Positions 5,449 through 5,498 of a DNA stretch of 5,498 nucleotides are shown piece after piece (positions within the stretch are counted from its first letter, which is position 1; each line of letters opens with the position of its first letter). The position numbers and the translations under genes were made by a program. Origin of the DNA: an uncultured Clostridia bacterium (lineage in GTDB: Bacteria; Bacillota; Clostridia; Peptostreptococcales; Anaerovoracaceae); the NCBI GenBank assembly GCA_946541285.1, contig CAMNJG010000111.1, positions 1-5,498 on the forward strand. The letters run 5' to 3'. The notes beneath the pieces were generated by a model. The model was not told the DNA's origin. It saw only the letters and a list, made by a program, of their open reading frames with translations, and did no database searches.

Positions 5449-5498
5449 AAAAAAGAAAAAGTGCAGACAATCACAGCAAGGCGCAGGGCTCCGGTTCT

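Larger units (their letters stand above)
5144..5498. other. A+T-richer intergenic stretch with several repeats and no recognisable conserved gene
   Basis: After the operon there is no frame resembling a known protein. The composition shifts to more A+T up to about 5460 and becomes GC-rich again in the last 40 bases, which may be the edge of another gene on either strand but is too short to call. One minus-strand frame is open from 5498 to a TAA at 5441-5439 and would read as a short hydrophobic tail; this cannot be assessed without more sequence. No classical intrinsic terminator (GC hairpin directly followed by a T run) follows the rRNA methyltransferase gene. The individual repeats, the hairpin and the candidate small frame are listed separately. 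Confidence 0.7.

Overview
The window looks like a piece of chromosome from a Firmicute of the class Clostridia, plausibly Lachnospiraceae. This rests on the ruvB-queA-tgt gene order, the purine-rich Shine-Dalgarno sites, the mid-GC codon usage, and a homoserine acyltransferase of the MetA type carrying the acetyl-CoA-type residue. The assignment is inference; nothing in the window names a species.

Positions 1 to 5143 hold five genes, all on the + strand and tightly packed, so probably one transcript. They are the 3' part of ruvB (Holliday junction branch migration, N-terminus outside the window), queA and tgt (two steps of tRNA queuosine synthesis), metA (activation of homoserine for methionine synthesis, predicted to use acetyl-CoA) and a TRAM-less RlmC/RlmD-type 23S rRNA uracil-5-methyltransferase. 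The spacers are 57, 47, 22 and 10 bases. Tgt inserts preQ1 into tRNA and QueA adds the epoxycyclopentane ring from S-adenosylmethionine (SAM). The rRNA methyltransferase also consumes SAM, while MetA starts the path to methionine, the SAM precursor. Two corrections to naive open frames matter: tgt most likely starts at 1881, not 1830, and metA at 3046, not 2968.

Positions 5144 to 5498 hold no recognisable conserved gene and are visibly richer in A+T than the operon. This stretch contains a 9-base direct duplication, a 7-base inverted repeat (TTGTACA/TGTACAA), a run of degenerate 9-base tandem repeats and a GC-rich imperfect hairpin. On the minus strand the tandem repeat lies inside a 48-codon frame (5434 down to 5288) with an AGGAAAG ribosome-binding site and an ATG. 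It would encode a small peptide with seven cysteines spaced exactly three residues apart. This is the one candidate for something undescribed. It may be a Cys-rich peptide gene or only a minisatellite that happens to be open, since the + strand is also open across it.
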